This document shows positions 15,634-24,285 of a stretch of 38,495 nt of DNA, one piece after another (positions within the stretch are counted from its first letter, which is position 1; every line of letters begins with the position of its first letter). The notes beneath the pieces were generated by a model. That model saw only the letters and a list, made by a program, of their open reading frames with translations, had not been told where the DNA came from and ran no database searches. The position numbers and the translations under genes are program-made. The stretch comes from Methanoregula sp. GTDB lineage: Archaea; Halobacteriota; Methanomicrobia; Methanomicrobiales; Methanospirillaceae. The stretch is from NCBI GenBank assembly GCA_028679185.1, contig JAJRBZ010000009.1, positions 1 to 38,495 of the forward strand. Direction: 5' to 3'.

Positions 15634-16356
15634 ATGAAAATCACCCTGCTTGGTACCGGTGATGCGATTGGTACACCCAAGGTGGCATGCAGCTGTCCCC
15701 AGTGCATCTATGCAAAGAAAACGGGCGCAATGCGCCTGAGAACATCGCTTCTTGTCGAGAATGAAGGACGGCACATCCTTATCGATTCGTCACCGGATCT
15801 CCGGCAGCAGCTTCTCCTTCATGATTCTCCCCATATCGATGCAGTAATCTGGACGCACGGTCATTATGATCATTTCATCGGATTTGGCGAGTTCTACCGG
15901 GTTCAGAAGGTCCCACCGGTATTTGCCGCTCCCCCGGTCCTCAGGTACTGTGCTGAAACTTTCCGGTTTCTCACCTTTGATAAAGGTGAGATCAACCCCT
16001 ACGAGCCATTTGAAATTTTCGGGATAACCATCACGCTGTTTATGGTAAAACACCCCCCGGCCTATACCTGCGGCATCCTGTTTGAAGACGCGGGCTCCAG
16101 GGTAGGATTTACTTCAGATACAAACACCGATATTCCCCAACAGAGCCTTGACCTTCTCACCGATCTGGATCTCCTGCTGCTGGATGCACTTGTGCCCTCC
16201 GATATCAGGATTCACAAGCACATGAATTATCTTGACGCCTGTACCCTTGCCCATAGTCTTAAGCCGGAAGAATATCGCTGCGTCCATCTGAGCCACCTTA
16301 TTCCCTGGGAACTTCCGTATCTCGGAAAGGATGGCGACGTATTCGAATTCCGATAA
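15634..16356 (+). CDS. PhnP-like metallo-beta-lactamase-fold phosphodiesterase
   Basis: 240 aa. The metal motif THGHYDH (about residues 71-77) is followed by further His/Asp ligands (FTSDTNTD; HLSHLIPWE near the C-terminus). The CxCxxC in ACSCPQC near residue 17 matches the structural zinc site of E. coli PhnP. PhnP cleaves ribosyl 1,2-cyclic phosphate; relatives act on other cyclic phosphodiesters, so the substrate is open. It starts 1 nt after the AAA ATPase stop, so they are co-translated. The C-P lyase genes that usually accompany PhnP are absent here, so a nucleotide or tRNA-related substrate is plausible. Confidence 0.85.
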   Translation: MKITLLGTGDAIGTPKVACSCPQCIYAKKTGAMRLRTSLLVENEGRHILIDSSPDLRQQLLLHDSPHIDAVIWTHGHYDHFIGFGEFYRVQKVPPVFAAPPVLRYCAETFRFLTFDKGEINPYEPFEIFGITITLFMVKHPPAYTCGILFEDAGSRVGFTSDTNTDIPQQSLDLLTDLDLLLLDALVPSDIRIHKHMNYLDACTLAHSLKPEEYRCVHLSHLIPWELPYLGKDGDVFEFR

Positions 16357-16457
16357 CCATTATGGGTAAAAACGCCGGGGCGTGGGTTCAGGGCACGTAT
16401 TCTGGCGTACATCTCCACCCATACTTTAATAGTTTTCAGGTGCCCAAACATAGGTGC

Positions 16458-16727
16458 ATGATTGTAAAAGTTCTTGATCTCGAAAAGGACAAAGTGCGAC
16501 TTATCATCAAGGGGGAAGGACATACGTTCATGAACGCCCTTGTAGAAGAACTTCTGGATGACCCGGATGTCGATGTAGCCAAGTATATGATTGAATTCCA
16601 GTTTTCGGACCCGGAACTTCTCGTCACCACAAAAGGCAGGAAAAATCCGCTGACTATTATCAAAAAGGCATGCAGGCGGATATCCGGTCATTGCGATGCG
16701 CTTATAAAAGAACTCAAGAAAAAGTAA
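16458..16727 (+). CDS. rpoL: DNA-directed RNA polymerase subunit L
   Basis: The archaeal Rpb11 homologue, partner of RpoD in the polymerase assembly platform. About 89 aa from the ATG at 16458, the usual family length, with the hallmark GEGHTFMNALVEELLDDPDV and a C-terminal Lys-rich helix. The open frame continues up to 16362, but those 32 residues are not part of the family. A TATA-like ACTTTAATAG at about 16423-16432 places the transcription start just before 16458, suggesting a nearly leaderless mRNA. It lies 101 nt after the PhnP-like gene and may have only its own promoter. Confidence 0.93.
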   Translation: MIVKVLDLEKDKVRLIIKGEGHTFMNALVEELLDDPDVDVAKYMIEFQFSDPELLVTTKGRKNPLTIIKKACRRISGHCDALIKELKKK

Positions 16728-16863
16728 ATGCCATAAAAATTCTATAAATACTATATCTTTTTTCAACAATCACACAAAAATCCGAAATAAAGCCACATGC
16801 ATCAGCCTTACGCACGACTCCATTGAGAACAATTATTAGGCTGAAATAAAAAAGGCTTGTCGT

Positions 16864-17559
16864 ATGATTGGCAACAAATCGTTGATATGGGCTGGTGCCT
16901 GCCTGATTGTAACAATGGTCATTGCAGGGTGTATGTCACCTCCTGCTCCGGTCCAGACGCCGGCACCGACTACCGTGATGCAGACCATTCCCCCGACCAT
17001 GACTGAAGCAACCACTGTTCCTGTCACTACAACCGTGGTGACAACCCGCACAACAGAAGCTGTTGTTGAAAAGGAAATCCTGCATGATACTGGTTTCCTG
17101 ACGACAAAAACCTATAAAACCTACGATTTCAAGGCTATGGGTTATAAATTCATATACCCGGGGGATAAATTCCGGATCACTATCAAGGCTGAAAAGCCGG
17201 TGCTGGGATATGCACTTAATACAGAACAGGCAGGAGGATTACAGGGGTCGCAGTTGATCCCCCAATATGTATCCTATTCAACGAAAGTCCAGTGGGGTCT
17301 TATAGACCCGTCTTTTGTCCTTGAGAAAGCAACAAATTCCACAGGTGAGTTCGTTTACGGGGATTATGTCGAGTATCGGTATGATGGTGACAAGTATATT
17401 GCGATGAATAAGACAAAGGGAGAAGTACATCCCCTTACCTATGTTGTTGACGGGCGGTGGATGAGTTATGACCCCGTCTATGACAATGTCCAGACCTTCA
17501 GCTACGAAATTACTATTACAAAAACCGGGGGACCGACCGAGCAATCCTTCGATTTCTAA
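16864..17559 (+). CDS. Predicted secreted lipoprotein
   Basis: 231 aa. A signal peptide (residues 1-19) ends in a lipobox-like IAGC, so the mature protein should be lipid-anchored outside the cell. It is followed by a Pro/Thr-rich linker (about 21-60), a typical extended and perhaps glycosylated spacer. A soluble C-terminal beta-rich domain (about 70-231) has no recognised family. I see no catalytic motif. Several TATA-like stretches precede it (about 16740-16756). A T-rich terminator follows. It may be a methanogen surface protein; the role is unknown. Confidence 0.8.
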   Translation: MIGNKSLIWAGACLIVTMVIAGCMSPPAPVQTPAPTTVMQTIPPTMTEATTVPVTTTVVTTRTTEAVVEKEILHDTGFLTTKTYKTYDFKAMGYKFIYPGDKFRITIKAEKPVLGYALNTEQAGGLQGSQLIPQYVSYSTKVQWGLIDPSFVLEKATNSTGEFVYGDYVEYRYDGDKYIAMNKTKGEVHPLTYVVDGRWMSYDPVYDNVQTFSYEITITKTGGPTEQSFDF

Positions 17560-17585
17560 ACCAGAACACCCCGGTAATAATCTTC

Positions 17586-17613
17586 ATTTTTTTGTATTTT
17601 TTTAAAATTTTTT
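17586..17613 (+). terminator. T-tract terminator of the lipoprotein gene
   Basis: Three consecutive runs of six or seven T interrupted by one or a few other bases begin about 27 nt after the lipoprotein stop. Oligo-T tracts are the normal intrinsic termination signal in archaea. Confidence 0.55.
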
Positions 17614-17653
17614 GGTCACGCTATCCGAATGCCAAATACCGGCTATAATAATC

Positions 17654-17672
17654 AAAGAAAAAAGAAAAAAAA
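17654..17672 (-). terminator. T-tract terminator of the aIF2-beta gene
   Basis: On the minus strand this is ATTTTTTTTCTTTTTTCTTT, starting 18 nt after the aIF2-beta stop. It mirrors the plus-strand T-tracts, so the convergent pair has separate terminators. Confidence 0.55.
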
Positions 17673-17690
17673 TACACTGAAGTTTTTTAA

Positions 17691-18308
17691 TTATTCTTCT
17701 GCCCGTTCGGTAAAAACGATCGATCCCGAAATCCTTGAGATCTTAATCTTTACCTTCTGCCCGGGTTTTGCATTTGCAACATACATGATATAGCGGCCCA
17801 TCTTTACAACACCGTCACCGCGTTTGGAGATAGACTGGATTTCAACTTCCATGACCATCCCCTCCTCGAGGTTCTCAGAAACTGGTTCGGTGCGGGCTTT
17901 TCTCTTTCTCACCGGTCGGTGACTCCCGCAGGCATCACAGCGGAGCTGCACGACACGGTCGTCTTTAACAAGCCGCGTATCCGGTTTTCCACATTCAGAA
18001 CAGATAACGTAATCCTCCACATAACTTTTTATCATCATTTTAATGAGCGAGATCTCGAATTTGCCGTTAAAAATGGCACGGTTTCCATCTATCTTACCGG
18101 AAGTACCCAGCTCGCCGAGGAGAAATTTCATCAGGTGATCCTGATCGCGGCGAACTTTGCCCGCAATTTCAGAAAAATTTTCAAGGACGGTTGTTTTGCC
18201 TTCAACATATGCCTTGGCTTCAGGAACTACAAAACGCTCTGAAGATTCTGTTTTTTCGGTGATATTGGAGTATGCCTGTTTGAGGAGATTTTCATATTCG
18301 TCCGTCAT
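17691..18308 (-). CDS. Translation initiation factor aIF2-beta fused to a TRAM domain
   Basis: 205 aa. Residues 1-135 are aIF2-beta: an N-terminal helix, the central alpha/beta domain with [14 protein letters not shown], and a C4 zinc ribbon [15 protein letters not shown]...CDACGSH. A basic linker RKRKAR leads to a TRAM domain (about 145-205, [21 protein letters not shown] onwards), a predicted RNA-binding OB fold. aIF2-beta helps deliver initiator Met-tRNA; the extra TRAM domain is seen in some methanogens. I chose the ATG at 18308 (MTDEYENLL) because the open frame upstream adds residues not found in the family. It is divergent from purL. Confidence 0.92.
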   Translation of the reverse strand: MTDEYENLLKQAYSNITEKTESSERFVVPEAKAYVEGKTTVLENFSEIAGKVRRDQDHLMKFLLGELGTSGKIDGNRAIFNGKFEISLIKMMIKSYVEDYVICSECGKPDTRLVKDDRVVQLRCDACGSHRPVRKRKARTEPVSENLEEGMVMEVEIQSISKRGDGVVKMGRYIMYVANAKPGQKVKIKISRISGSIVFTERAEE

Positions 18309-18465
18309 TGTTGTATAGTATAAAGGTGCCACCCGCCAAAAGGCTTTCCCAACAGCGGTAAGGATAGTGTAGAGGAAGCACAATTTTTTGCTGATAGGTT
18401 AAACCGGAACGCGGCAACAGCTCCGTATAACAGATATTTTGTAATTATACGTTTAACTACTGTTC

Positions 18466-21408
18466 ATGAATTCTTTTATCCACCGGATAGAAGTTCACTA
18501 TAATCAGGATCCCAGATTAAAATCCAGGACCGACAGAATCCGCTCTTTAGGCATCCCTGTCGGAAAACTGCACCTTATCGACATTTACACTATTGCGACA
18601 AGCTCAAGAGATTTTACGTATGATGAGCTGTGCCGCATTGGTGCACAACTCATTAACCCTGTTGTCCAGGAATACACTGTAGATGCAGCGACAGAGGCTG
18701 TTTTTGATTATGCAATTGAAGTAGGATTTCTCCCCGGTGTTACTGATAATGTAGGTACAACGGCAAAACAGACTATCGAGGATTATTACTCAGTCCGGTT
18801 TTTAGAGGGGGAATCGGTCTATAGCTCCCAACTTTTTTTTGTGGGCGGTAACATTTCAGAAGATTCCTTGCAGAAACTTGCTGCAACGCTTGCAAATCCG
18901 CTTGTAAACCGGGTTCATATCAGGACGTATGAAGAATACAAAAACAAGGGCATGGATCCCATCGTCCCACATGTCCGCTTACACGAACTTCCGACTGCAG
19001 AGTCAGTTGATCTTGATTTGGATGACAAAGATCTTGCAAGTCTTGGGAAAGAAGGGATACCGGATCCCCAAACCGGACAGCGAAGAGGTCCGCTTGCACT
19101 CGACCTCCCCCAGCTTCATGCCATACGTGACTATTTTTCCAAAAAAGGGAGGAAACCGACTGATGTGGAACTTGAGTCGCTCGCCCAGACCTGGAGCGAG
19201 CATTGCAAACATACAATCTTTGCCTCAGCGATGGATGACGACATCAAAAAAGGGCTCTATAAAACCTTCATCCAGGATGCCACCAACAAAATCCGCAGGG
19301 AAAAGGGAGATAAGGATATCTGTGTGACCGTCTTCACAGACAACTCCGGGGCGATAATCTTTGACGACAATTACCTTGTAACGCATAAAGTCGAGACCCA
19401 CAACTCTCCATCAGCCTTGGATCCATTTGGCGGAGCACTGACCGGGATTGTCGGCGTGAACCGGGATACGATCGGTTTTGGTCTGGGTGCAAAACCCTGT
19501 CTTAATTGCTATGGGTACTGCGTGGGAGATCCTGATTCGGACCCGGTACTGTTCCGTGGTAAAAACAAAACAAATCCGATCCTTTCACCCCGTCAGATCC
19601 TTGACGGTGTGGTAAGGGGAGTAGGTGTCGGTGGCAACTGTTCGGGCATACCCACTCCGCAGGGATGGTGTTATTTTCATGACCGGTATTCCGGTAAACC
19701 CCTCGTCTTTGCGGGTACCGTCGGTGTGATGCCACTCAGTCACAACGGCAGGAAGCTCTTTGAAAAACTGGCAAAACCCGGAGACCTCATTGTGATGGCG
19801 GGAGGGCGAGTGGGGAAAGATGGCATTCATGGTGCAACATTTTCCTCAGAAGCCCTGGACCCGGCCAGTCCTGTAACCGCTGTCCAGATTGGGGACCCGA
19901 TTACCCAGAAAAAGTTATCCGATGTCATCGTCAAGGAAGCAAGAGACCTCGGGCTGTACCATAGTATTACGGATAACGGGGCTGGAGGTATTTCATGCTC
20001 CGTAGCAGAGATGGCAAAAGAGTGCAACGGCTGCCATGTCTTCCTTGCCAAGGTACCGTTAAAATATCCCGGTATGGCACCATGGGAGATCTGGATCTCT
20101 GAATCACAGGAGCGGATGACCCTTGCGATACCACATGAGACACTCGGGGAATTCATGGACCTGTGCAGGAGACGCGAAGTCGAGGCAACCGTTATAGGAA
20201 AATTTACAGACAGCGGGAGATGTGTTGTCGAGTACCATGGTGATATCGTCATGGACGTTGACCTCGATTTCCTGCATGACGGCCTGCCGGAGAAGCACCT
20301 GAAAACAACCGGTACACAAAAAATGTACCCGGAACCAGAAACCGAGTGCCCGGCGCAGCTGGATCAGACAATACTGTCAATGCTGCAGAGGAAAAATATC
20401 TGCTCAAAGGAGTTTATCTCCACCCAGTACGACCATACGGTGCAGGGTGGACATGTCCTTGGACCCGTCCAGGGCACAGGACGTGTGCAGGCTACTGCAT
20501 CGTTAACAAAGGTTGTGCTCGACTCTGAAAAGGGGGTCGGATTATCGCAGGGCATATTCCCATTGTATTCGGAGATCGACCCTTACCTCATGGCAGCAGC
20601 GGCGATTGATACTGCCATCAGGGGTCTTGTTGCGATCGGTATATCACTGGATAAAATCGCACTTCTTGATAATTTCTGCTGGTGTTCATCAGATAAGCCG
20701 GAGCGACTCTGGCAGCTGAAGCAGGCCGCACAAGGCTGTTACGATTTTGCAACTGCATTTGGCACTCCTTTCATATCAGGAAAGGACAGTATGTTCAATG
20801 ATTTCTCCGGGTTTGATTCAGACAACAACCCGGTCATGATATCAGTGCCCCCGACACTCCTTATCTCTTCAATAGGAATTCATGATGATGTGGCAAAGGC
20901 AGTGTCCATCGATGCCAAATTTGAAGGTGACTTTGTCTATATCATCGGGGAAACGTTTCCGGAACTGGGTGGATCTGAGTATTTCGCTTTTCTCAACAGT
21001 ACAGGAAAAAACGTTCCGAAACTGGATGCGATAAAAGCAAAATCAAAGTATCAGAACCTCACCGCTGCGATCTCAAAAGAGATTGTGGCATCTGCATACC
21101 CCGTCAACCATGGAGGTCTTGCGATAGCTCTTGCAAAAGTTGCAATCGCAGGCCGCATTGGCATGGAAATTGTCATTCCCTCCAGTTTACGTCCGGATTA
21201 TTTCCTGTTCTCCGAATCGCTGGGGAGATTTGTTGTAACGGTTTCGAAAGACCACAAAAAGGAATTTGAAAAGATTATGGGCAGTGATGCGATGCTGCTG
21301 GGCACCGTTTGCGGAACGGCTTTGCGGATAAGTACACAAAAAATCATTTGTGATCTCCCGGTTGAGGATCTTGAGATTGCCTATAAATCACCATTCCTCG
21401 GGTACTAA
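18466..21408 (+). CDS. purL: Phosphoribosylformylglycinamidine synthase, large form (PurL with PurS-like N-terminus)
   Basis: The ATP-dependent half of FGAM synthase in purine synthesis. 980 aa, far longer than the usual ~720-aa archaeal small PurL. Residues 1-180 look like PurS-type segments (for example IHRIEVHYNQDPRLKSRTDR and GFLPGVTDNVGTTAKQTIED). TWSEHCKHT (about 243-251) is the classical PurL motif, and THKVETHNSPSALDPFGGA the ATP/Mg block. Two AIRS-type modules follow. It ends 3 nt before the glutaminase gene, so PurLS and PurQ are translated together. Motifs appear intact. This architecture is more familiar from certain bacteria and may mark an old transfer (inference). Confidence 0.92.
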   Translation: MNSFIHRIEVHYNQDPRLKSRTDRIRSLGIPVGKLHLIDIYTIATSSRDFTYDELCRIGAQLINPVVQEYTVDAATEAVFDYAIEVGFLPGVTDNVGTTAKQTIEDYYSVRFLEGESVYSSQLFFVGGNISEDSLQKLAATLANPLVNRVHIRTYEEYKNKGMDPIVPHVRLHELPTAESVDLDLDDKDLASLGKEGIPDPQTGQRRGPLALDLPQLHAIRDYFSKKGRKPTDVELESLAQTWSEHCKHTIFASAMDDDIKKGLYKTFIQDATNKIRREKGDKDICVTVFTDNSGAIIFDDNYLVTHKVETHNSPSALDPFGGALTGIVGVNRDTIGFGLGAKPCLNCYGYCVGDPDSDPVLFRGKNKTNPILSPRQILDGVVRGVGVGGNCSGIPTPQGWCYFHDRYSGKPLVFAGTVGVMPLSHNGRKLFEKLAKPGDLIVMAGGRVGKDGIHGATFSSEALDPASPVTAVQIGDPITQKKLSDVIVKEARDLGLYHSITDNGAGGISCSVAEMAKECNGCHVFLAKVPLKYPGMAPWEIWISESQERMTLAIPHETLGEFMDLCRRREVEATVIGKFTDSGRCVVEYHGDIVMDVDLDFLHDGLPEKHLKTTGTQKMYPEPETECPAQLDQTILSMLQRKNICSKEFISTQYDHTVQGGHVLGPVQGTGRVQATASLTKVVLDSEKGVGLSQGIFPLYSEIDPYLMAAAAIDTAIRGLVAIGISLDKIALLDNFCWCSSDKPERLWQLKQAAQGCYDFATAFGTPFISGKDSMFNDFSGFDSDNNPVMISVPPTLLISSIGIHDDVAKAVSIDAKFEGDFVYIIGETFPELGGSEYFAFLNSTGKNVPKLDAIKAKSKYQNLTAAISKEIVASAYPVNHGGLAIALAKVAIAGRIGMEIVIPSSLRPDYFLFSESLGRFVVTVSKDHKKEFEKIMGSDAMLLGTVCGTALRISTQKIICDLPVEDLEIAYKSPFLGY

Positions 21409-21411
21409 AAA

Positions 21412-22284
21412 ATGAAGACGACGATCAGGTCAGACAAGGGGCCTTCAGGACGGACTGGAAAGGACGATTCATCGCATCCTCCACAAACTGATGAAAAGGC
21501 CATTATCATGAGTGGCTACGGGATCAATTCAGAGATGGAAACGCAGGTAGCGTTCAGAAGGGCCGGGATGGATTCGGATATCGTCCATATAAATGACCTG
21601 ATAGCGGGAAGAAGAAAGTTATCTCAGTACCGTTTACTGGTTTTTCCAGGCGGTTTTTCCTATGGGGATGATACCGGCGCCGGTAATGCGTATGCAAACA
21701 GGGTGCGAAACAACCTGTGGGACGACCTGGAGAGATTTTTGGACAACGATAACCTGGTTTTGGGTATCTGCAACGGGTTTCAGATTCTCGCCAATCTTGG
21801 TCTTTTGCCGGCGTTTGATAAAAAATATGAACGGGAAATCGCTCTTATGCCCAACCGGAAAGGTGTACTGGAATGCCGTTTTGCTACTTTAAAACCCGCA
21901 TCGGATAATCTCTTTACAAGGGGTATCGATCGGATGTACTGCCCGATCGCTCATGGAGAGGGAAATTTTTTCTGCTCGCCTGAAACCCTGGTACGTCTTA
22001 AAACAAAGAATATGATAGCATTCCAGTACTGCCGGGATGACCTGAGCCCTGCAAACGGAGAATATCCGTATAATCCCAATGGTTCGACTGAGGACATTGC
22101 AGGTATTACATCCGAAGACGGGAAAGTTCTTGGATTAATGCCTCATCCGGAACGAGCCATGAATTTCACCAACTTGTATGACTGGCCATACCAGAAAGAG
22201 AGAATGAAACGTCAAGGAAAAAAACTGCCGCAGGAATCACTGAACATGCAGTTTTTTAAAAATATTGTTGGATATTTCTGTTAG
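21412..22284 (+). CDS. purQ: FGAM synthase glutaminase subunit PurQ, long form
   Basis: Class I glutamine amidotransferase that supplies ammonia to PurL. 290 aa, about 60 longer than typical PurQ. The catalytic Cys lies in LGICNGFQI (about residue 120). The His and Glu of the triad are in LMPHPERAM near the C-terminus. FPGGFSYGDDTGAGNAY is the oxyanion-strand block. The first 32 residues are polar, Ser/Lys/Asp-rich and probably disordered; the fold begins at AIIMSGYGIN, where most PurQ proteins have a near-N-terminal strand. The 3-nt gap after purL and the lack of a strong ribosome-binding site suggest translational coupling. Confidence 0.9.
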   Translation: MKTTIRSDKGPSGRTGKDDSSHPPQTDEKAIIMSGYGINSEMETQVAFRRAGMDSDIVHINDLIAGRRKLSQYRLLVFPGGFSYGDDTGAGNAYANRVRNNLWDDLERFLDNDNLVLGICNGFQILANLGLLPAFDKKYEREIALMPNRKGVLECRFATLKPASDNLFTRGIDRMYCPIAHGEGNFFCSPETLVRLKTKNMIAFQYCRDDLSPANGEYPYNPNGSTEDIAGITSEDGKVLGLMPHPERAMNFTNLYDWPYQKERMKRQGKKLPQESLNMQFFKNIVGYFC

Positions 22285-22386
22285 AAAGGGACCATATTCA
22301 GCATTCCAGAACCGGAAACCGCACTCTCCTGCCTCACTTTGATCGTGCGGGGAACAATAAAAACCGCTTGTTTGAACAGAAAAAAA

Positions 22387-22869
22387 TTATCCTTTTCTCG
22401 AAGCTTGGACTAACGCGACAAGTTCTTTTGTCGTCTCGTCGTTTTCAATAGCATTCTGATGGATATTTGTGATCGCAACAGGGAGCATCCCCCGCTCTTC
22501 AATCCATTTTTTAAATGTCTCATCTGTCTGGCCCGACCGGCCTCCATGAGTTGAAAAGGCAACGGCAGGTTTGCCCGTACACCCTTTCAGTCCGTCAATT
22601 GCCGTATGAATTACCGGTGTCGGTTTGAACGCCCATACCGGCGATCCAAACACGAGGAGGTCAAATCCTGAAACATCCAGCGATGCGGGCGTAATTGTGG
22701 TCTTCTCTTCACCTCTCGCCATTTTACACCGCACAAGAAAGCGTGTCAGTTGAATATAAGATGCCGTGTCACGGACTTCAAACAGGGTTGCATCAAACGC
22801 CGAAGCAATGCGTTGTGCCACGTAACGGGTGTTCCCGGTCTCGCTGTGATAGATAATGCAGAGCTTCAT
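22387..22869 (-). CDS. Flavodoxin-family protein
   Basis: 160 aa, cytoplasmic. The FMN phosphate loop is YHSETGNTRYVA (about residues 7-18). The isoalloxazine-side loops are FGSPVWAFKPTP (about 73-84) and AFSTHGGRSGQT (about 103-114). It matches the short-chain flavodoxin/NAD(P)H-dependent flavin domain family in methanogens. It probably carries electrons for an unknown partner. It stands alone, 66 nt downstream of the broken transporter's reading direction. The start ATG follows an AT-rich stretch with no clear ribosome-binding site. Confidence 0.88.
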   Translation of the reverse strand: MKLCIIYHSETGNTRYVAQRIASAFDATLFEVRDTASYIQLTRFLVRCKMARGEEKTTITPASLDVSGFDLLVFGSPVWAFKPTPVIHTAIDGLKGCTGKPAVAFSTHGGRSGQTDETFKKWIEERGMLPVAITNIHQNAIENDETTKELVALVQASRKG

Positions 22870-22935
22870 TGTTTAGCGTTGGTGCCGTAATTAAAAAAAT
22901 ATTCAGCATAAGACCACCCGCTTCCCCGTAATTTT

Positions 22936-24115
22936 TTAGGAAATGACCGAAACACCAAGGACTGCCGGAACGACAAAACCGATAATGAAGAGAAGGATTA
23001 TGGCACTGATGAAATTCATAAGCAGTCTGCCTCTGACCATGTCCTTCAGTGCGATCCTGCCGGTGCCATAGACAATTGCATTTGGTGGTGTTGCTACCGG
23101 AATCATGAACGCCATTGAAGAAGCGATGGCTGCAGCAAGCATCAGTACGACCGGATTTATATTGGATGTACTCCCGAAAACCGCCATCACGGGCATCATG
23201 AGAGAGGCGATTGCTGTATTTGAAGCCACTTCTGACAGGAAACTGGCTGTAAGAATCACCGCAAGAAGGATAATCAGCGGACTGATTACCGGAAGAGTGT
23301 TTAGTATTCCCCCGAGTGCACTGGCAAGTCCGCTTTTTACAAATGCAACCGGCAGGCAGAGCCCCCCGCCGAAGAGGAGAAGGATCCCCCAGGGAATGCC
23401 TGATACAGTCTTCCAGTCCATGAGCCGGCCCCCTCCTTGTTCTCCTGAAGGCAGGATAAATAAAAGGAGCGCACCCCCCATTGCAATAACCGTGTCATTT
23501 ATTTCCGGAAAGATCCGGTCAAGCCCGGGAATGATCATCCCGCCAATTACCTTGGTATCACTACAGATCCATGCGGCTGCAGTCAGAATAAAAACGCACA
23601 GGATCAGGATTTCTGCCCGGCTCATGGTTCCCAGGTCCTGCACACGGGAATCAATTATCTGGCGTGCATCAGGGATGGCAGACGGTATACCAGGGTATAC
23701 CAGCTTCGTTAAGTAAAGCCATGCCACGGGGATAAGCAGGCAGACCAGCGGGATGCCCAACATCAGCCAGCTGAAAAAGTCGATGGAAGAAGCCTCCGGC
23801 AATGCGGATAATATTCAGGGCGATCCTGTGGTGCAGGTTCCACCGCTCCATTGCACGGGCAATGATAAAACCGCCAAGGAACAGGAAGATGACCTGATCC
23901 GCATATGGCTCTGCTGACTGCTGCACGGTAAGAATGCCCAGCAGGGGGAAGAAAATAAGCGGGATGAGTGCCGTTGCTTCAAGAGGTATTGCCTCGGTCA
24001 CCCAGAGCGTGACCATGAGGATCGCAACTGCTGCTGTAAAACGGGCAGCCGGGGGAAGGACCTCGTCCTGAATGGGGAGGGCCACGATGGCAGTAAAGAG
24101 TATTCCCGCTGCCAC
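22936..24115 (-). pseudogene. Broken DASS/SLC13-type anion transporter
   Basis: The N-terminal piece (24115 to about 23800) has membrane helices and VTEAIPLEATALIPLIFFPLLG, typical of divalent-anion:Na+ symporters. The C-terminal piece is in another frame (about 23800 to 22936) and has SEVASNTAIASLMMPVMA and IPVATPPNAIVYGTG, the second SNT clamshell and its substrate loop. Between them the first SNT/GTPPN half (about 100 codons by comparison with the family) is missing, and the frame changes at about 23785-23805. The first piece then reads on as nonsense to 23669. A deletion plus frameshift means no functional carrier. A remnant of dicarboxylate/sulphate uptake capacity is the simplest reading. 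Confidence 0.8.
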
Positions 24116-24285
24116 AATACCGGAACCGGTTCACATCGATCGTGGTTTGCCTGCAAGAATAAGGAATGTTGTGATTGGTCTTTTCGCTTACAGTGATCAT
24201 TTCATCCCGATGATGAATGAAAAATACCTGATGTAAATATCTCCTGATTTGTGCATAAAAACAGTTTTATGGTAAAAAATGGAAA

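Noticed and set aside
23105-23716. A 203-codon plus-strand frame inside the transporter region
   Set aside because: The minus strand encodes clear SNT and TPPN transporter motifs here.
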